From contig NZ_ABLD01000004.1 of NCBI RefSeq assembly GCF_000172415.1, positions 62,001 through 126,000 of the forward strand: a stretch of DNA of 64,000 bases, read 5' to 3'. Below, piece by piece: positions 1 through 9,384 of the stretch (its first letter is position 1; every line of letters starts with the position of its first letter). The notes under the pieces were generated by a model. It was not told where the DNA came from. It ran no database searches and was given only the letters and a program-made list of their open reading frames with translations. This DNA is from Paraburkholderia graminis C4D1M. GTDB taxonomy: Bacteria; Pseudomonadota; Gammaproteobacteria; Burkholderiales; Burkholderiaceae. The position numbers were made by a program, and so were the translations under genes.

Positions 1-343
1 CCGCGCCGTTCACGACGTTGGCGATGATGTCGACATCGGCGCCCTTCTCCGCGGCGACCGCCGTCCACTCCGGTCCGTGCAGCGAGAAATCGGCGCTGCC
101 CGACAGCACGGCCGACAGCGCCGCGCTCGGGCTGCCCGCCGTTTGCTTCGTGACGTCGAGTCCTTCCTTCGTGAAGAAGCCGCCGTCGATCGCGACATAG
201 AGCGGCAGATAAAGCATCGACTGGAACGCCTGCGAAATCGTCACTTTCTTGTCGGCGGCAAATGCCGGCAATGAAACGGATGCAACGCTCAGCGCGAAAA
301 CCGTGGTCAGCGCGGCGAGCGCTTTTTTTGCTGTGAATGCCAT
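1..343 (-). CDS. NitT/TauT-type ABC transporter substrate-binding protein (N-terminal part)
   Basis: Only the first 114 codons are inside the window; the gene runs off the left edge. The translation starts MAFTAKKALAAL, has a hydrophobic signal peptide ending about residue 29 (LPAFA before ADKK), then a periplasmic binding fold start (VTISQAF, LYLPLYVAID, GGFFTKEGLDVT) typical of SsuA/TauA/NMT1-type binding proteins, which deliver a small organic solute to an inner-membrane permease. A purine-rich ribosome site (AGGACAGG) precedes the ATG. It is the last visible gene of a permease-ATPase-binding protein set with 43 bases to the permease stop. The substrate cannot be read from this fragment; members carry taurine, alkanesulfonates, nitrate, pyrimidine precursors or riboflavin-like compounds. 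Confidence 0.85.
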   Translation of the reverse strand, partial: MAFTAKKALAALTTVFALSVASVSLPAFAADKKVTISQAFQSMLYLPLYVAIDGGFFTKEGLDVTKQTAGSPSAALSAVLSGSADFSLHGPEWTAVAAEKGADVDIIANVVNGA

Positions 344-386
344 CGTCCTGTCCTGGGATAAAAGTGATTGGACTGCGGGAATGCGT

Positions 387-1244
387 TTAAACCTTCAGCG
401 TGCTCGTATTCGACGCCTGCCGCCAAGGCAGCAACTTGCGCTCGACGAGATCGATCAGGAAGTACAGCACGAAGCCGATCGCCATCAGCACGAAGAGCCC
501 TTCCCATACGGTGTTGAGGTCGTACAGGCTCGACGCGGTGAAGATCATGTGCCCGAGCCCTTTCTCCGACGAAATGAATTCCCCCACCACGGCGCCGACC
601 AGACCGAAGCCGACGTTGATGCGGAACGTGGAGATCACATACGGCAGCGTGAACGGCACGACGACTTTCATGAACACGTCGTTCTTGTCGGCGCCGAGCG
701 TGACGAGCAGCGCCTGCAGATCGGGATCGGCGTCTTTCGCGGCCTCGTAGGCGGCAATCAACGCGACGATCGCAGTCAGCGAAATCGCCAGCGCGACTTT
801 CGATATCAGACCGGTGCCGAACCACAAGATCACGATGGGCGCGAACGCGATCTTCGGCACGCTATTGATCGCGACGATGAACGGCTCGATCAGCCGCGCG
901 ACGAATGGCGAGTACCAGAGCGCGAGCCCGCACACCGAGCCGACCGCCGTGCCGAACACGAAGCCAAGAATGGCTTCGAAGAGCGTATAGCCCGTGTCGA
1001 CGAACAACTGATAAGAGCGGATGTCGCGCAGCAGCGCGTCGAAAATTTTCGCTGGCGAGCCGACCAGAAAATTCGATACCCAGCCAAGGCGCGCCGCCCC
1101 TTCCCAGATCGCGAAGAAAGCGACCACCGCCGCGAGTTGCAGCAGCGAGCGGCCCCAGCCGCTGTCGAGCACGAGCCGCCGCGCGCGTGCGCGAGGCGCG
1201 CGCCGCGCCGCAGCGCTTTTATCGATGGAAACGGATTGCGTCAT
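387..1244 (-). CDS. ABC transporter permease, SsuC/TauC type
   Basis: A 285-residue inner-membrane permease with about six membrane segments and the cytoplasmic coupling loop of this class (YEAAKDADPDLQALL then LGADKNDVFMKVVVP), which contacts the ATPase. The ATG at 1244 overlaps the TGA of the upstream ATPase gene (ATGA), and GGTGAGGGCGG provides the ribosome site, so this start is preferred over an in-frame one 39 bases upstream. Length and fold match SsuC/TauC-like permeases, which form homodimers. Translational coupling to the ATPase and a binding protein just downstream show one importer. Substrate unknown. Confidence 0.92.
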   Translation of the reverse strand: MTQSVSIDKSAAARRAPRARARRLVLDSGWGRSLLQLAAVVAFFAIWEGAARLGWVSNFLVGSPAKIFDALLRDIRSYQLFVDTGYTLFEAILGFVFGTAVGSVCGLALWYSPFVARLIEPFIVAINSVPKIAFAPIVILWFGTGLISKVALAISLTAIVALIAAYEAAKDADPDLQALLVTLGADKNDVFMKVVVPFTLPYVISTFRINVGFGLVGAVVGEFISSEKGLGHMIFTASSLYDLNTVWEGLFVLMAIGFVLYFLIDLVERKLLPWRQASNTSTLKV

Positions 1245-2017
1245 GCCGCCCTCACCTCGGTCTGGATGTCCAGTTCGCCGCACAACGCGTGGAAATAGCC
1301 CGCGAAGTTCGGATCGCTGCGCGCACCGATCGGCGAACGCGCGGCAATGTCGATGTCGTAGACCTTCTTCACCTGCGAAGGCCGCCCGCCGAGCACGACC
1401 ACGCGCTTGGACAACGCTACGGCTTCGTCGATATCGTGCGTGACCAGCACCACGGTCTTGTGGAACGTCTCGACCGCTTCCATCAGCACGCCCTCCAGAT
1501 ACAGGCGCGTTTGATAGTCGAGCGCGGAGAACGGCTCATCGAGCAGAATGATGTCGGGATCGTTGATCAACGTGCGGATCAACGCCACACGTTGGCGCAT
1601 GCCGCCCGACAACATGCGCGGATAAGCGTTCTCGAAGCCGGCAAGGCCATACGTGTTGAGATACTCCATTGCCATTTCATGCGCCTCGGCCGCCGGCATG
1701 CCGGAAAGCTCGGGGCCGATCAGCACGTTCTGCAACACCGTGCGCCACGGCAGCAACAGATCGCGCTGCATCATGTAGCCGACCTTGCCGCGCAATCCGT
1801 CCACTGCTTGCCCGCGATAGACGATCTCGCCGCTGTCCGCCTCGAGCAGCCCGGCGATCACATTGAACACCGTCGTCTTGCCGCAGCCCGACGGTCCGAT
1901 GATGCTGACGAAATCGCGTTCGTGAATGTCGAACGTGAGACCGCCGAGTACGTCGACCGAACCCAGTTTGTTCGAAAACGATTTACGGATATTGCGTAAC
2001 GCGAGTTGAACTGACAT
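1241..2017 (-). CDS. ABC transporter ATP-binding protein, NitT/TauT family
   Basis: A 258-residue ATPase that powers the importer encoded downstream. Visible motifs are Walker A GPSGCGKT (residues 41-48), signature LSGGMRQRV (136-144), Walker B IILLDEP (156-162) and the switch histidine in LVTHDID (194). The start at 2017 (MSVQLALRN) has GAGGAG just upstream; a longer frame adds eight residues that do not belong to the family. It is separated by 54 bases from the MFS gene upstream and overlaps the permease start. The conserved SsuB/TauB-like sequence gives the family but not the substrate. Confidence 0.93.
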   Translation of the reverse strand: MSVQLALRNIRKSFSNKLGSVDVLGGLTFDIHERDFVSIIGPSGCGKTTVFNVIAGLLEADSGEIVYRGQAVDGLRGKVGYMMQRDLLLPWRTVLQNVLIGPELSGMPAAEAHEMAMEYLNTYGLAGFENAYPRMLSGGMRQRVALIRTLINDPDIILLDEPFSALDYQTRLYLEGVLMEAVETFHKTVVLVTHDIDEAVALSKRVVVLGGRPSQVKKVYDIDIAARSPIGARSDPNFAGYFHALCGELDIQTEVRAA

Positions 2018-2071
2018 GCATGCTCCTCGATCACGATTCATGGTGCGTCGGCAGAAGCCGCGGCCGTCGCG

Positions 2072-3367
2072 TCACACACCCTGCGGCGCGGCAAGAAAAC
2101 GGCGACGCATCGGCTTGAGCACGGCAATCGCGAGCAGCGCGGTCACGATGTCGAGCGTGATCGCCGTCGAGAACACCGGCACCCAGCTTCCCGCGTGTTG
2201 ATGCATCAGTGCCGCGAGCGGCCCGCCGAAGATCGAGCCGATGCCCTGCGAGATGTACAGCCAGCCGTAGTTCTCGGTGGCATGACGGGTGCCGAAGGTG
2301 TCGGTGAGCGTCGACGGGAACAGCGAAAAAATCTCGCCCCAGCCGAAGAACACCACGCCCGACAGCAGCACGAACAGCACTGCGTTATCGCGCGTGAAAA
2401 GCCACAGCGCCATCGCGACGCCTTCAAGCGCGAACGCGATGAACATCGTGTTTTCGCGGCCCAGCTTGTCGGACACCCAGCCGAACAGCGGCCGCGTGAG
2501 GCCGTTCGTGAAGCGGTCGATGGTCAGCGCGAGCGGCAGCGCCGCCATGCCGAATACAAGCACCTGGGTCACGCCGAAGTCGGCGGCGAAGGTGGCCATT
2601 TGCGAGGTGACCATCAGGCCCGATGTGGACATCATCGTCATCATCGCGAACATCAGCCAGAAGACAGGCGTCTTCAGCGTTTGCGACGGACGCAGATTCG
2701 CCACCACCGAAACGCCGGAGCCGGCTGCGCTCGCAGCGACGCTTTCGTGCGAAGGCGGCACGCGCAATCCTTGCGAGGCCAGCAAGCCGACCAGCGCGAA
2801 CGCAATGCCGAACATCCACAACGTGGCGTCGATGCCGCGAGCCTGCAACGACGTCGCAATCGGAAACGTCGTGACGATCGCGCCCATGCCGTAGCCGGCC
2901 GCCACCGCGCCCGCCGCGAAGCCGCGCTGCTTCGGGAACCAGCGCACCATCAGACCCACCACGCCGACATAGACGATGCCGGTTCCCAATCCGCCGACCA
3001 CGCCATACGTCAGGTAAAGCATCGGCGCGCTGTGCACCTGCGAAGCGAGCACCCAGCTCAAACCCGACATGACCGTGCCGATGGAGATCAGCACACGCGG
3101 ACCGAAGCGGTCGATCAGCTTGCCTTGGAACGGCGAGAAGAAAGTTTGCAGAATGATCAGCAGCGAGAACGTCACCTGCAGTTCGGGCAGCGCAACGCCC
3201 AGCTTCGCGGCGAGCGGTTTGGTCATCAGCGTCCAGACGTATTGCGGGCTCGAGATCGCCATCATGCAGACGAGACCGAGTCCAAGCTGTAGCCAGCGGT
3301 TGTGCGCGGCGGACGTCGAGACGTTCCCGATTTCCGCGGATGTCATGGGTTGAGAGCGTGTGTTCAT
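2072..3367 (-). CDS. MFS transporter, oxalate/formate antiporter (OFA) family
   Basis: A 431-residue carrier with twelve predicted membrane segments. The opening (WLQLGLGLVCMMAISSPQYVW), the loop GKLIDRFGPR after segment 2 and the segment GVVGGLGTGIVYVG are typical of OxlT-like monocarboxylate/dicarboxylate carriers. The ATG at 3367 (MNTRSQPM) is preferred to an in-frame start 36 bases further upstream because the extra residues look like leader sequence. It lies between the gamma-glutamyltransferase gene and the ABC importer on the same strand, so it probably moves a substrate or product of that pathway. OFA members exchange organic acids; a precise substrate cannot be named. Confidence 0.85.
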   Translation of the reverse strand: MNTRSQPMTSAEIGNVSTSAAHNRWLQLGLGLVCMMAISSPQYVWTLMTKPLAAKLGVALPELQVTFSLLIILQTFFSPFQGKLIDRFGPRVLISIGTVMSGLSWVLASQVHSAPMLYLTYGVVGGLGTGIVYVGVVGLMVRWFPKQRGFAAGAVAAGYGMGAIVTTFPIATSLQARGIDATLWMFGIAFALVGLLASQGLRVPPSHESVAASAAGSGVSVVANLRPSQTLKTPVFWLMFAMMTMMSTSGLMVTSQMATFAADFGVTQVLVFGMAALPLALTIDRFTNGLTRPLFGWVSDKLGRENTMFIAFALEGVAMALWLFTRDNAVLFVLLSGVVFFGWGEIFSLFPSTLTDTFGTRHATENYGWLYISQGIGSIFGGPLAALMHQHAGSWVPVFSTAITLDIVTALLAIAVLKPMRRRFLAAPQGV

Positions 3368-3474
3368 CGTGACTCCGGTTACTGAACGAATGCCCGCCGG
3401 CAAGCGGCGGACGTGCAGCGTCCTCCGGGCCGATAGGCCGGACCTGCGGTTCGATTGAAAAAACGCCTGTAGGC

Positions 3475-5085
3475 TTACCAGCCCGCGGCGGCGCCGTCAC
3501 TGCGCGGATCGTGGCCCGCTTCGATCAATCCATCGGGATACCGAACGATTGCGCCCGCATGTCCCATTGCTTCGTCGTAAGGCTGCATCGTCTCGACCTC
3601 GTGGCCCAGCGCTTGAAGCCGCGCCACGGTGCCCGGTGCGAAGCGCGCCTCCAGCTTGAGCGTGTCGGTCGATTGGCCCCATGTGCGGCCGAGCAGCCAG
3701 CGCGGCGCGTCGATCGCGGCCTGCGGATTCCAGCCGAAGTTGGCGATGCGGGAGAACACCGCGCTCTGCGATTGCGGCTGACCGTCGCCGCCCATATTTC
3801 CGTAGACCATCGTGCGGCCGTCGTCGAAACATGCGAGCGCCGGATTCAACGTATGAAATGGCCTGCGCAACGGCGTCAGCGGATTGAGCGCGCGTTCGTC
3901 GAGCGAGAAACTGCAGCCGCGGTTCTGCCAGTTGACGCCCGATTCCGGCAGCACGATGCCGCTGCCGAACTCGTGATAAATGCTCTGGATGAAGCTCACC
4001 GACACGCCGTTGTTATCGGTGACGCCGAGCCACACCGTGTCACCCGGCCCGCGGCCGGCGCCCCACGGCGCGGCCTGCGTCGGCGAGATGCGCGCGGCCA
4101 TTGCGTCGAGCGCGGCGGGTTCGAGAAACGCGCGCGGATCGGCGCGCATGTGGTCCGGATCGGTGATCGCGGTGTCGCGCACGGCGAAGGCCAGCTTCGT
4201 CGCCTCGACGCACGCATGCACGAACTCGGGACCGAGCGGGTCCATGTCGTTCGTCAGCACGCGGTCGAGCATGCCGAGAATCAGCAGCGACACGAGCCCT
4301 TGCGTGGGCGGCGGCATGTTGTAGATCGTTCCGAGCGAGTGCTTGAGCGCAAGCGGCGTACGAAACCGCGCCTCGTGCCGTTCGAGATCCGCGAGCGTGA
4401 GCAGCGAGCCGGCCGATTGCAGATCGCCCGCCATGCTGCGGGCGAGATCGCCGCGATAAAAATCGTCGAGGCCGGCATCGGCGAGATGCTGCAAGGTCGC
4501 GGCAAGGCGCGGCGCAATGAACAACTCACCGGTGGCCGGCACGCGCTCGCCGTGCAAAAACGTTTCGGCGAAGCCGGCAACCGGACGCAATTCATCGAGC
4601 CGGCTCGCGACGCACTGCGACTGGCTGCGCGTGACCGGCACGCCGTGTCGCGCGTAATGGATCGCGTCTTCGAGCAGACGCTTGACCGGCATCTTGCCGC
4701 CGAGCGTGTCCGCCGACCAGCGATGCGCGAGTTGCCAACCCGACACGGTGCCTGCCACGGTATTGGCCGCGAGCGGTCCGCGCGTCGGAATCGCTGTGAG
4801 CCCGCGCGAACGGTATTCGTCGATGGTCGCGGCAAGCGCCGCCGCACCGCACGCCTCGATCGCAACCGGCGCCGCGCCTGGGCGCGAGATCAGCCAGAAA
4901 CCGTCGCCGCCGATGCTGTTCATGTGCGGATAGACCACGGCAATCGTCGCGGCGGCGGAGATCATCGCCTCGACCGCGTTACCGCCGTCGCGCAGGATCG
5001 CGAGCGCGCTTTGGGCGGCGAGCGCGTGCGGCGCGACCGCCATGCCGCGAGTCGCGCGCGTTGAATTCAGTTGTTCGGACGACAT
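3475..5085 (-). CDS. Gamma-glutamyltransferase family protein
   Basis: A 536-residue member of the N-terminal nucleophile hydrolase family that cleaves or transfers gamma-glutamyl groups. Family features include the N-terminal block GMAVAPHALAAQSALAI, the GGNAVEA motif, and the autoprocessing site GDTVWLGVTD, whose threonine (residue 350) would become the new N-terminus of the small subunit. The C-terminal NMGGDGQPQSQ segment is also typical. No clear signal peptide is seen, so this is likely a cytoplasmic form, unlike periplasmic GGT of enterobacteria. Such genes often sit in operons for catabolism of gamma-glutamylated amines or other amides. A palindromic GntR-type site lies 21 bases upstream of the start. 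Confidence 0.88.
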   Translation of the reverse strand: MSSEQLNSTRATRGMAVAPHALAAQSALAILRDGGNAVEAMISAAATIAVVYPHMNSIGGDGFWLISRPGAAPVAIEACGAAALAATIDEYRSRGLTAIPTRGPLAANTVAGTVSGWQLAHRWSADTLGGKMPVKRLLEDAIHYARHGVPVTRSQSQCVASRLDELRPVAGFAETFLHGERVPATGELFIAPRLAATLQHLADAGLDDFYRGDLARSMAGDLQSAGSLLTLADLERHEARFRTPLALKHSLGTIYNMPPPTQGLVSLLILGMLDRVLTNDMDPLGPEFVHACVEATKLAFAVRDTAITDPDHMRADPRAFLEPAALDAMAARISPTQAAPWGAGRGPGDTVWLGVTDNNGVSVSFIQSIYHEFGSGIVLPESGVNWQNRGCSFSLDERALNPLTPLRRPFHTLNPALACFDDGRTMVYGNMGGDGQPQSQSAVFSRIANFGWNPQAAIDAPRWLLGRTWGQSTDTLKLEARFAPGTVARLQALGHEVETMQPYDEAMGHAGAIVRYPDGLIEAGHDPRSDGAAAGW

Positions 5086-5105
5086 GTTTTCCCGGCAGAT
5101 TTGCT

Positions 5106-5113
5106 TGTATACA
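5106..5113. promoter_or_regulatory. Candidate GntR/FCD operator (TGTATACA)
   Basis: A perfect 8-base palindrome TGTATACA inside CTTGTATACATG, 21 bases upstream of the gamma-glutamyltransferase start. The pattern GT-N-AC separated by one or two bases is typical of FadR-subfamily GntR operators, and a GntR/FCD regulator is encoded immediately upstream (5224-5970). Its position next to the ribosome site fits repression. This is an inference from pattern and position. Confidence 0.4.
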
Positions 5114-5223
5114 TGCAGATCAGATATGCGAGAACCATGCCAATAAGCGCCGCGGAGTGAAACGTCCGCTACATAAGGCTTCCGGCGAATCGGCGCTCAG
5201 TAGGTGATGACTAGGTGATGACC

Positions 5224-5970
5224 CTAGGTAGTGCGGCGCGACCTGGGTGGTGCATACGGAGCGCCGTGCGGCTCCATTGCGGTGCGCGCATGTTGCAGGC
5301 GTTCGGCGGTCAGGCCGCGCACTTCCGAGCGGCTGCCTTCTATATGACGGCCGACCAACGCGACGCTGCGCTCGGTCTCGCGATTGCGGATCGCGTCGAG
5401 AATCGCGATGTGTTCGTCGTAGGTTTCGTCGATGCAGTCGCCATACACGAGATCGAGCCGCCGCATCACGCGGATGCGATCCGTCACGCGCTGCATCGCG
5501 GCGCTCAGTTCCGCGTTGTCGGCGGCGGTCACAAGCGCCTGATGGAAGGCTTCGTCGAGCGCGACCATCTCGCGTCCGTCGCGGATACGCTGTGCACGGG
5601 GCACTTTCCAGGTTGCATCGAGCCGATCGAGCACTTGCTGCACGCTGCCCGACAACGACGAATCGGCGGCGACCAGCCGGCCCACCGCGAAGGTTTCGAT
5701 CAGCTTGCGCATCTCGTACAGGTCTTCGAAACGCTTGAGATCGATCGGTACGACTTCCCAGCCGCCTCGCACGTAGCCGCGCATGAGGCCGTCGCTTTGC
5801 AGACGCTGCAGCGCCTCGCGCGCGGGCGTGCGCGATACGCCGAAGCGTTCGGCGATGCTGCCTTCCGTGAGCCGGTCGCCCGGCAACAGACGCATCTCGA
5901 AGATATCGTCGCGCACGCTGTAGTAGACGTGATCAGCGCGCGATGAGGAAGAGCGGGTTGTGTCGTTCAC
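5224..5970 (-). CDS. GntR family transcriptional regulator (FCD domain)
   Basis: A 248-residue regulator. Residues about 10-80 form the winged helix (GSIAERFGVSRTPAREAL is the recognition region), followed by an all-helical FCD ligand domain (MRKLIETFAVGRLV, then DEAFHQALVTAADN, with metal/ligand histidines in the usual places). FCD regulators respond to organic acids. It is encoded 138 bases upstream of the gamma-glutamyltransferase gene on the same strand, and the most economical reading is that it controls that cluster through the palindrome at 5106. No other operator was found in its own upstream region. Confidence 0.92.
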   Translation of the reverse strand: MNDTTRSSSSRADHVYYSVRDDIFEMRLLPGDRLTEGSIAERFGVSRTPAREALQRLQSDGLMRGYVRGGWEVVPIDLKRFEDLYEMRKLIETFAVGRLVAADSSLSGSVQQVLDRLDATWKVPRAQRIRDGREMVALDEAFHQALVTAADNAELSAAMQRVTDRIRVMRRLDLVYGDCIDETYDEHIAILDAIRNRETERSVALVGRHIEGSRSEVRGLTAERLQHARTAMEPHGAPYAPPRSRRTT

Positions 5971-6085
5971 GCACGGAGCCTGGAATTAACGGATCTTTTG
6001 GGCCCCGACTATCGGTCAGCGGGGAAAGATTCGTCAATAGAAAATAAAATCCGGCGCCGGCGTGATCGTCATGCTCCAGTAGATC

Positions 6086-7534
6086 TTACGAATCGGCTTT
6101 GGATACGCTCATCGTCGGCGCCGTTCGACGCCCGACACTCGCGCCCGCCTGTCTGCGCCGATAGTGGCTGTCGCGCGAAGCGAGCCAATAATACAGCGGC
6201 GACGTCAGCAGCAAGCCGATTAGCCAGGACAGATCCGCGCCGTCCAGATACTTCGGCACCGGGCCCGCATACATCGGCGTATTCATGAACGGAATCTGCA
6301 CGACGATGCCGACCGCGTACGCAATCAGCGCCTGCGGATTGAAGCGGCCGTAGATGCCGCCGTCCACCTGGAAGATCGACTGAATGTCGTATTTGCCCTT
6401 GTGAATGACATAGAAGTCGATCAGGTTGATTGCTGTCCACGGCACCAGCACGACCAGCAGCGCGAGCACGAGATCGACCAGGTTGCCGACGAAGTTCGTC
6501 GAAGCGCCAATCGCGCCGTAGCAGCATGCAAGCAGAATCACAATGGACAACACCGCGCGCGCCTTCGCCGTGGGAACCCAGCGATAGGCAAACGTCTGCA
6601 TCGACGTAATCGCAGCCAGCACCGCGCCGTACAGATTGAGTGCGTTGTGGCTGATCACGCTCAACAGGAACAGCACGAGCATCGGCAAGCCGAGCGGGCC
6701 GGTGGCCTGCCTGACCGCGTCCATTGCGTCGACGCCGGGCGGCACCGCGAGCACCGCCACCGCGCCGAATGCGAACGCGAGCGTCGAGCCGATCGTGCAG
6801 CCGATGTAGGTCGCCCAGAACGTCGACGCGACTCGCACGTTCGCCGGCAAATAGCGCGAATAGTCGGACACGTACGGAGCAAAAGCAATTTGCCAAAGAG
6901 CCGATAGCGACACAGTCGCGAGCCAGCCGGCGAAATTGAATCCGCCGCGAGTCAGAAAGTCGCCAGTGGAAATATGCGTGAAGATATAGCCGAAACCGAT
7001 AACAATGCCGACGCCGAGCACCCACGTTCCAATGCGGTTCAGGATATGAATGAACCGATAGCCGATGATTCCGATCAGCCCCGAACCCACCGCGCCAATC
7101 ACAATGCCGATGGGCACCGGCACGCCGGCTTCAATGCCATGCAGGGACTTTCCGGCAAGCACGATATTGGATGCGAAGAAGCCGACGTACATCACACCTG
7201 CAATCACAGTGACGAGCAGCGCGCCCCATGAACCGAATTGCGCGCGGCTCTGGATCATCTGCGGAATGCCCATTTGCGGACCTTGCGCGGAATGCAGCGC
7301 CATCAGCACGCCGCCCACCGCCTGGCCGACGATAATCGCCACGATGCCCCACACCAGGTTCAAGTGGAATATCTGCACGCCGAGCGCGCCGGTCACGATC
7401 GGCAACGGAGCAATGTTGCCGCCGAACCATAGCGTGAAGAGATCGCGCACCTTGCCATGACGTTCTTCAGGCGGCACATAACCAATGGTGTGCTTTTCAA
7501 TCAACGGTGATGCGTTCGCTTGCGAAGTATTCAA
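6086..7534 (-). CDS. NCS1 family permease (cytosine/hydantoin/allantoin type)
   Basis: A 482-residue membrane carrier of the nucleobase-cation-symport-1 family, with about twelve membrane segments. The start block VPPEERHGKVRDLFTLWF followed by GGNIAPLPIVTGALG is a strong family signature. NCS1 proteins bring in uracil, cytosine, allantoin, hydantoins or related heterocycles with sodium or protons. The ATG lies 9 bases after the ArgE-like gene stop, so it belongs to that operon and suggests that the pathway acts on a nitrogen-containing ring or its derivative. Substrate specificity cannot be assigned by eye. Confidence 0.9.
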   Translation of the reverse strand: MNTSQANASPLIEKHTIGYVPPEERHGKVRDLFTLWFGGNIAPLPIVTGALGVQIFHLNLVWGIVAIIVGQAVGGVLMALHSAQGPQMGIPQMIQSRAQFGSWGALLVTVIAGVMYVGFFASNIVLAGKSLHGIEAGVPVPIGIVIGAVGSGLIGIIGYRFIHILNRIGTWVLGVGIVIGFGYIFTHISTGDFLTRGGFNFAGWLATVSLSALWQIAFAPYVSDYSRYLPANVRVASTFWATYIGCTIGSTLAFAFGAVAVLAVPPGVDAMDAVRQATGPLGLPMLVLFLLSVISHNALNLYGAVLAAITSMQTFAYRWVPTAKARAVLSIVILLACCYGAIGASTNFVGNLVDLVLALLVVLVPWTAINLIDFYVIHKGKYDIQSIFQVDGGIYGRFNPQALIAYAVGIVVQIPFMNTPMYAGPVPKYLDGADLSWLIGLLLTSPLYYWLASRDSHYRRRQAGASVGRRTAPTMSVSKADS

Positions 7535-7543
7535 GTTTGTCTC

Positions 7544-8704
7544 CTAAGCGGCGGAAAGATGGTCCGCGAGGCGGGTCAACATTGCGTCGCAGGCGCTCAG
7601 TTGCTCGCTCGTGATGAATTCATCGGGCTTGTGTCCCTGGTCCATGCTGCCGGGTCCGCAGACCACGGTCGGAATGCCCGCCTCGTCGAAAAGTCCGCCT
7701 TCGGTGCCGAACGCGACCGTGCCGAATTCGTTCGATCCGCTAATCAATGCGAGAAGACGCGCCGCTTCGCTATCGGGCGAAGTAGCCAGCCCCGGATAAG
7801 CGGACAGCGAATGAAAGCGGATGTCCGCGTCTGACTTCACGGCACGCATTTTCGTCAGCAGTTCGCCTTCGGCGTAGGTCTGCAATTCGTCGGCTACCTG
7901 GTGAGCATTGAAGCCCGGCAGCGCGCGCACTTCGAAATCGAATTCGCACTCCGCCGGCACGATGTTCAGCGCGCGGCCGCCTTTGATCACGCCTGTCTGC
8001 ACGGTTGAAAACGGCGGATCGAAGCGCTCGTCGTGATGCTCGGGCTGCGCCAGTTGTTCGCCAATTTCCTCGAGACGGCCGATCATGCGCGCCGCGTACT
8101 GAATGGCATTGACGCCGTATGGCGCATACGCCGAATGGCACGGCGCGCCCTTTACATGGCAGCGCATTGCGAGCTTGCCTTTATGGCCGAGCACGGGCTT
8201 GAGTTCCGTTGGCTCACCGATCAAACACAAGGCCGGCTTGGGCGTACGCCGTTCGAGTTCCGCGAGCATCGGCCGCACCCCGAGGCATCCGACTTCCTCG
8301 TCGTACGAAAAGGCGAGGTGCACGGGCAACGTCAATTCGCGTTCGACAAACGTGGGCACTGCCGCCAGTACCGACGCGATAAAACCCTTCATGTCGGCCG
8401 TGCCGCGACCATACAGCCGTCCATCGCGCTCGGTGAGACGGAAGGCATCCACGGTCCACGCCTGGCCTTCCACGGGTACCACGTCAGTGTGGCCGGACAG
8501 CACGATGCCGCCTCGCTCGCGCGGTCCGATGGTCGCGAACAGATTGGCCTTGGTGCGCTCGGCGTTGTAGAAAAGCTCGCTTTCGACGCCGAGTTCAGCG
8601 AGGTATTGTCGAACGAACTCGATCATGTCCAGATTCGATTCGCGGCTGACCGTATCAAAGCCGATCAACTCGGCGAGCAGCGCGCGGCTGGATCTGTCAT
8701 TCAT
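7544..8704 (-). CDS. argE: ArgE-like M20 deacylase (acetylornithine deacetylase family)
   Basis: A 386-residue metallopeptidase-like amidohydrolase. The M20 metal sites are visible: SGHTDVVP (His and the following catalytic Asp), GRGTADMKG (bridging Asp), DEEVGCLG (general-base Glu and metal Glu), and a late His in DQGHKPDE. The dimerisation domain is the GKLAMRCHVKG region. By name it would hydrolyse N-acetylornithine, but its place in a catabolic operon with an NCS1 permease and a RidA protein suggests another N-acyl or N-carbamoyl substrate. The start overlaps the DUF1028 stop by 8 bases. Confidence 0.88.
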   Translation of the reverse strand: MNDRSSRALLAELIGFDTVSRESNLDMIEFVRQYLAELGVESELFYNAERTKANLFATIGPRERGGIVLSGHTDVVPVEGQAWTVDAFRLTERDGRLYGRGTADMKGFIASVLAAVPTFVERELTLPVHLAFSYDEEVGCLGVRPMLAELERRTPKPALCLIGEPTELKPVLGHKGKLAMRCHVKGAPCHSAYAPYGVNAIQYAARMIGRLEEIGEQLAQPEHHDERFDPPFSTVQTGVIKGGRALNIVPAECEFDFEVRALPGFNAHQVADELQTYAEGELLTKMRAVKSDADIRFHSLSAYPGLATSPDSEAARLLALISGSNEFGTVAFGTEGGLFDEAGIPTVVCGPGSMDQGHKPDEFITSEQLSACDAMLTRLADHLSAA

Positions 8705-9374
8705 TGCCGGGCACTCCGTAGCTCGGCGCGGCGGTCGGGTTCAACGCCCGCGTCAGGTAGTCCTGCATTTGCGGCCGATATGCGCGCCACAAACCGTCGA
8801 GTTGACCGATAGGATCGTCGTCGGCCCAATCGACACGCAAGTCGACCATCGGCCAACTCACGTCGCCCACTATCTTGAGCGCCGCCGAATGCACGGGCCC
8901 CGCCTCGCCGCCGGCGGCCATCGCCGCATGCATCGCGGCGAGCAATCTGTCGGCAAGCGCGCCGGAGGTCTGCTCGAACGCCGGGACCATCGCCTCGATC
9001 ACGTGGACGCCGGCGAGCATGTTGCCCGCGGCGACGCATTGCACGCCGGCCACGGCGTGATACGTGCCCAACGCTTCCTTGCCGCTGAAGAATGCGACGC
9101 GGCCCTGGCTATCGACCACCGTCACCTGCCGGTATTCGCTCCACTCGCTCGCGCCGAGCGCGCGGTCGAGCGCGGCGGCGGGATCGAATTGTCCGCTCGC
9201 GAGAAGATCGAGAACCTGCGGGCCGAGCGCGGGCAGCGTGACGTTCTGCGTCGCCACCGCGCCGACGCCGGCCCGCACCCACGGGCAGCGCGCGCCTACC
9301 GCGATGCTCGAAGAACTGATCGCGATACCGAGTTGCCCCGTTTGCTGACAACGTCCGACAATAGAGAATGTCAT
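8697..9374 (-). CDS. DUF1028 family protein
   Basis: A 225-residue Ntn-hydrolase-like protein of unknown function. Recognised by the opening MTFSIVGRC, then LGIAISSSSIAVGARCPWV and the block GVGAVATQNVT, all typical of DUF1028. The family begins near a processed-looking segment as in Ntn hydrolases, so an amidase activity is possible but unproven. The ATG at 9374 follows GGAGCGGGACATG, a good ribosome site; longer in-frame starts lie inside the RidA gene. Found here between RidA and ArgE-like genes, a gene partnership that points to turnover of an amide or imine intermediate. Confidence 0.85.
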   Translation of the reverse strand: MTFSIVGRCQQTGQLGIAISSSSIAVGARCPWVRAGVGAVATQNVTLPALGPQVLDLLASGQFDPAAALDRALGASEWSEYRQVTVVDSQGRVAFFSGKEALGTYHAVAGVQCVAAGNMLAGVHVIEAMVPAFEQTSGALADRLLAAMHAAMAAGGEAGPVHSAALKIVGDVSWPMVDLRVDWADDDPIGQLDGLWRAYRPQMQDYLTRALNPTAAPSYGVPGNE

Positions 9375-9384
9375 GTCCCGCTCC

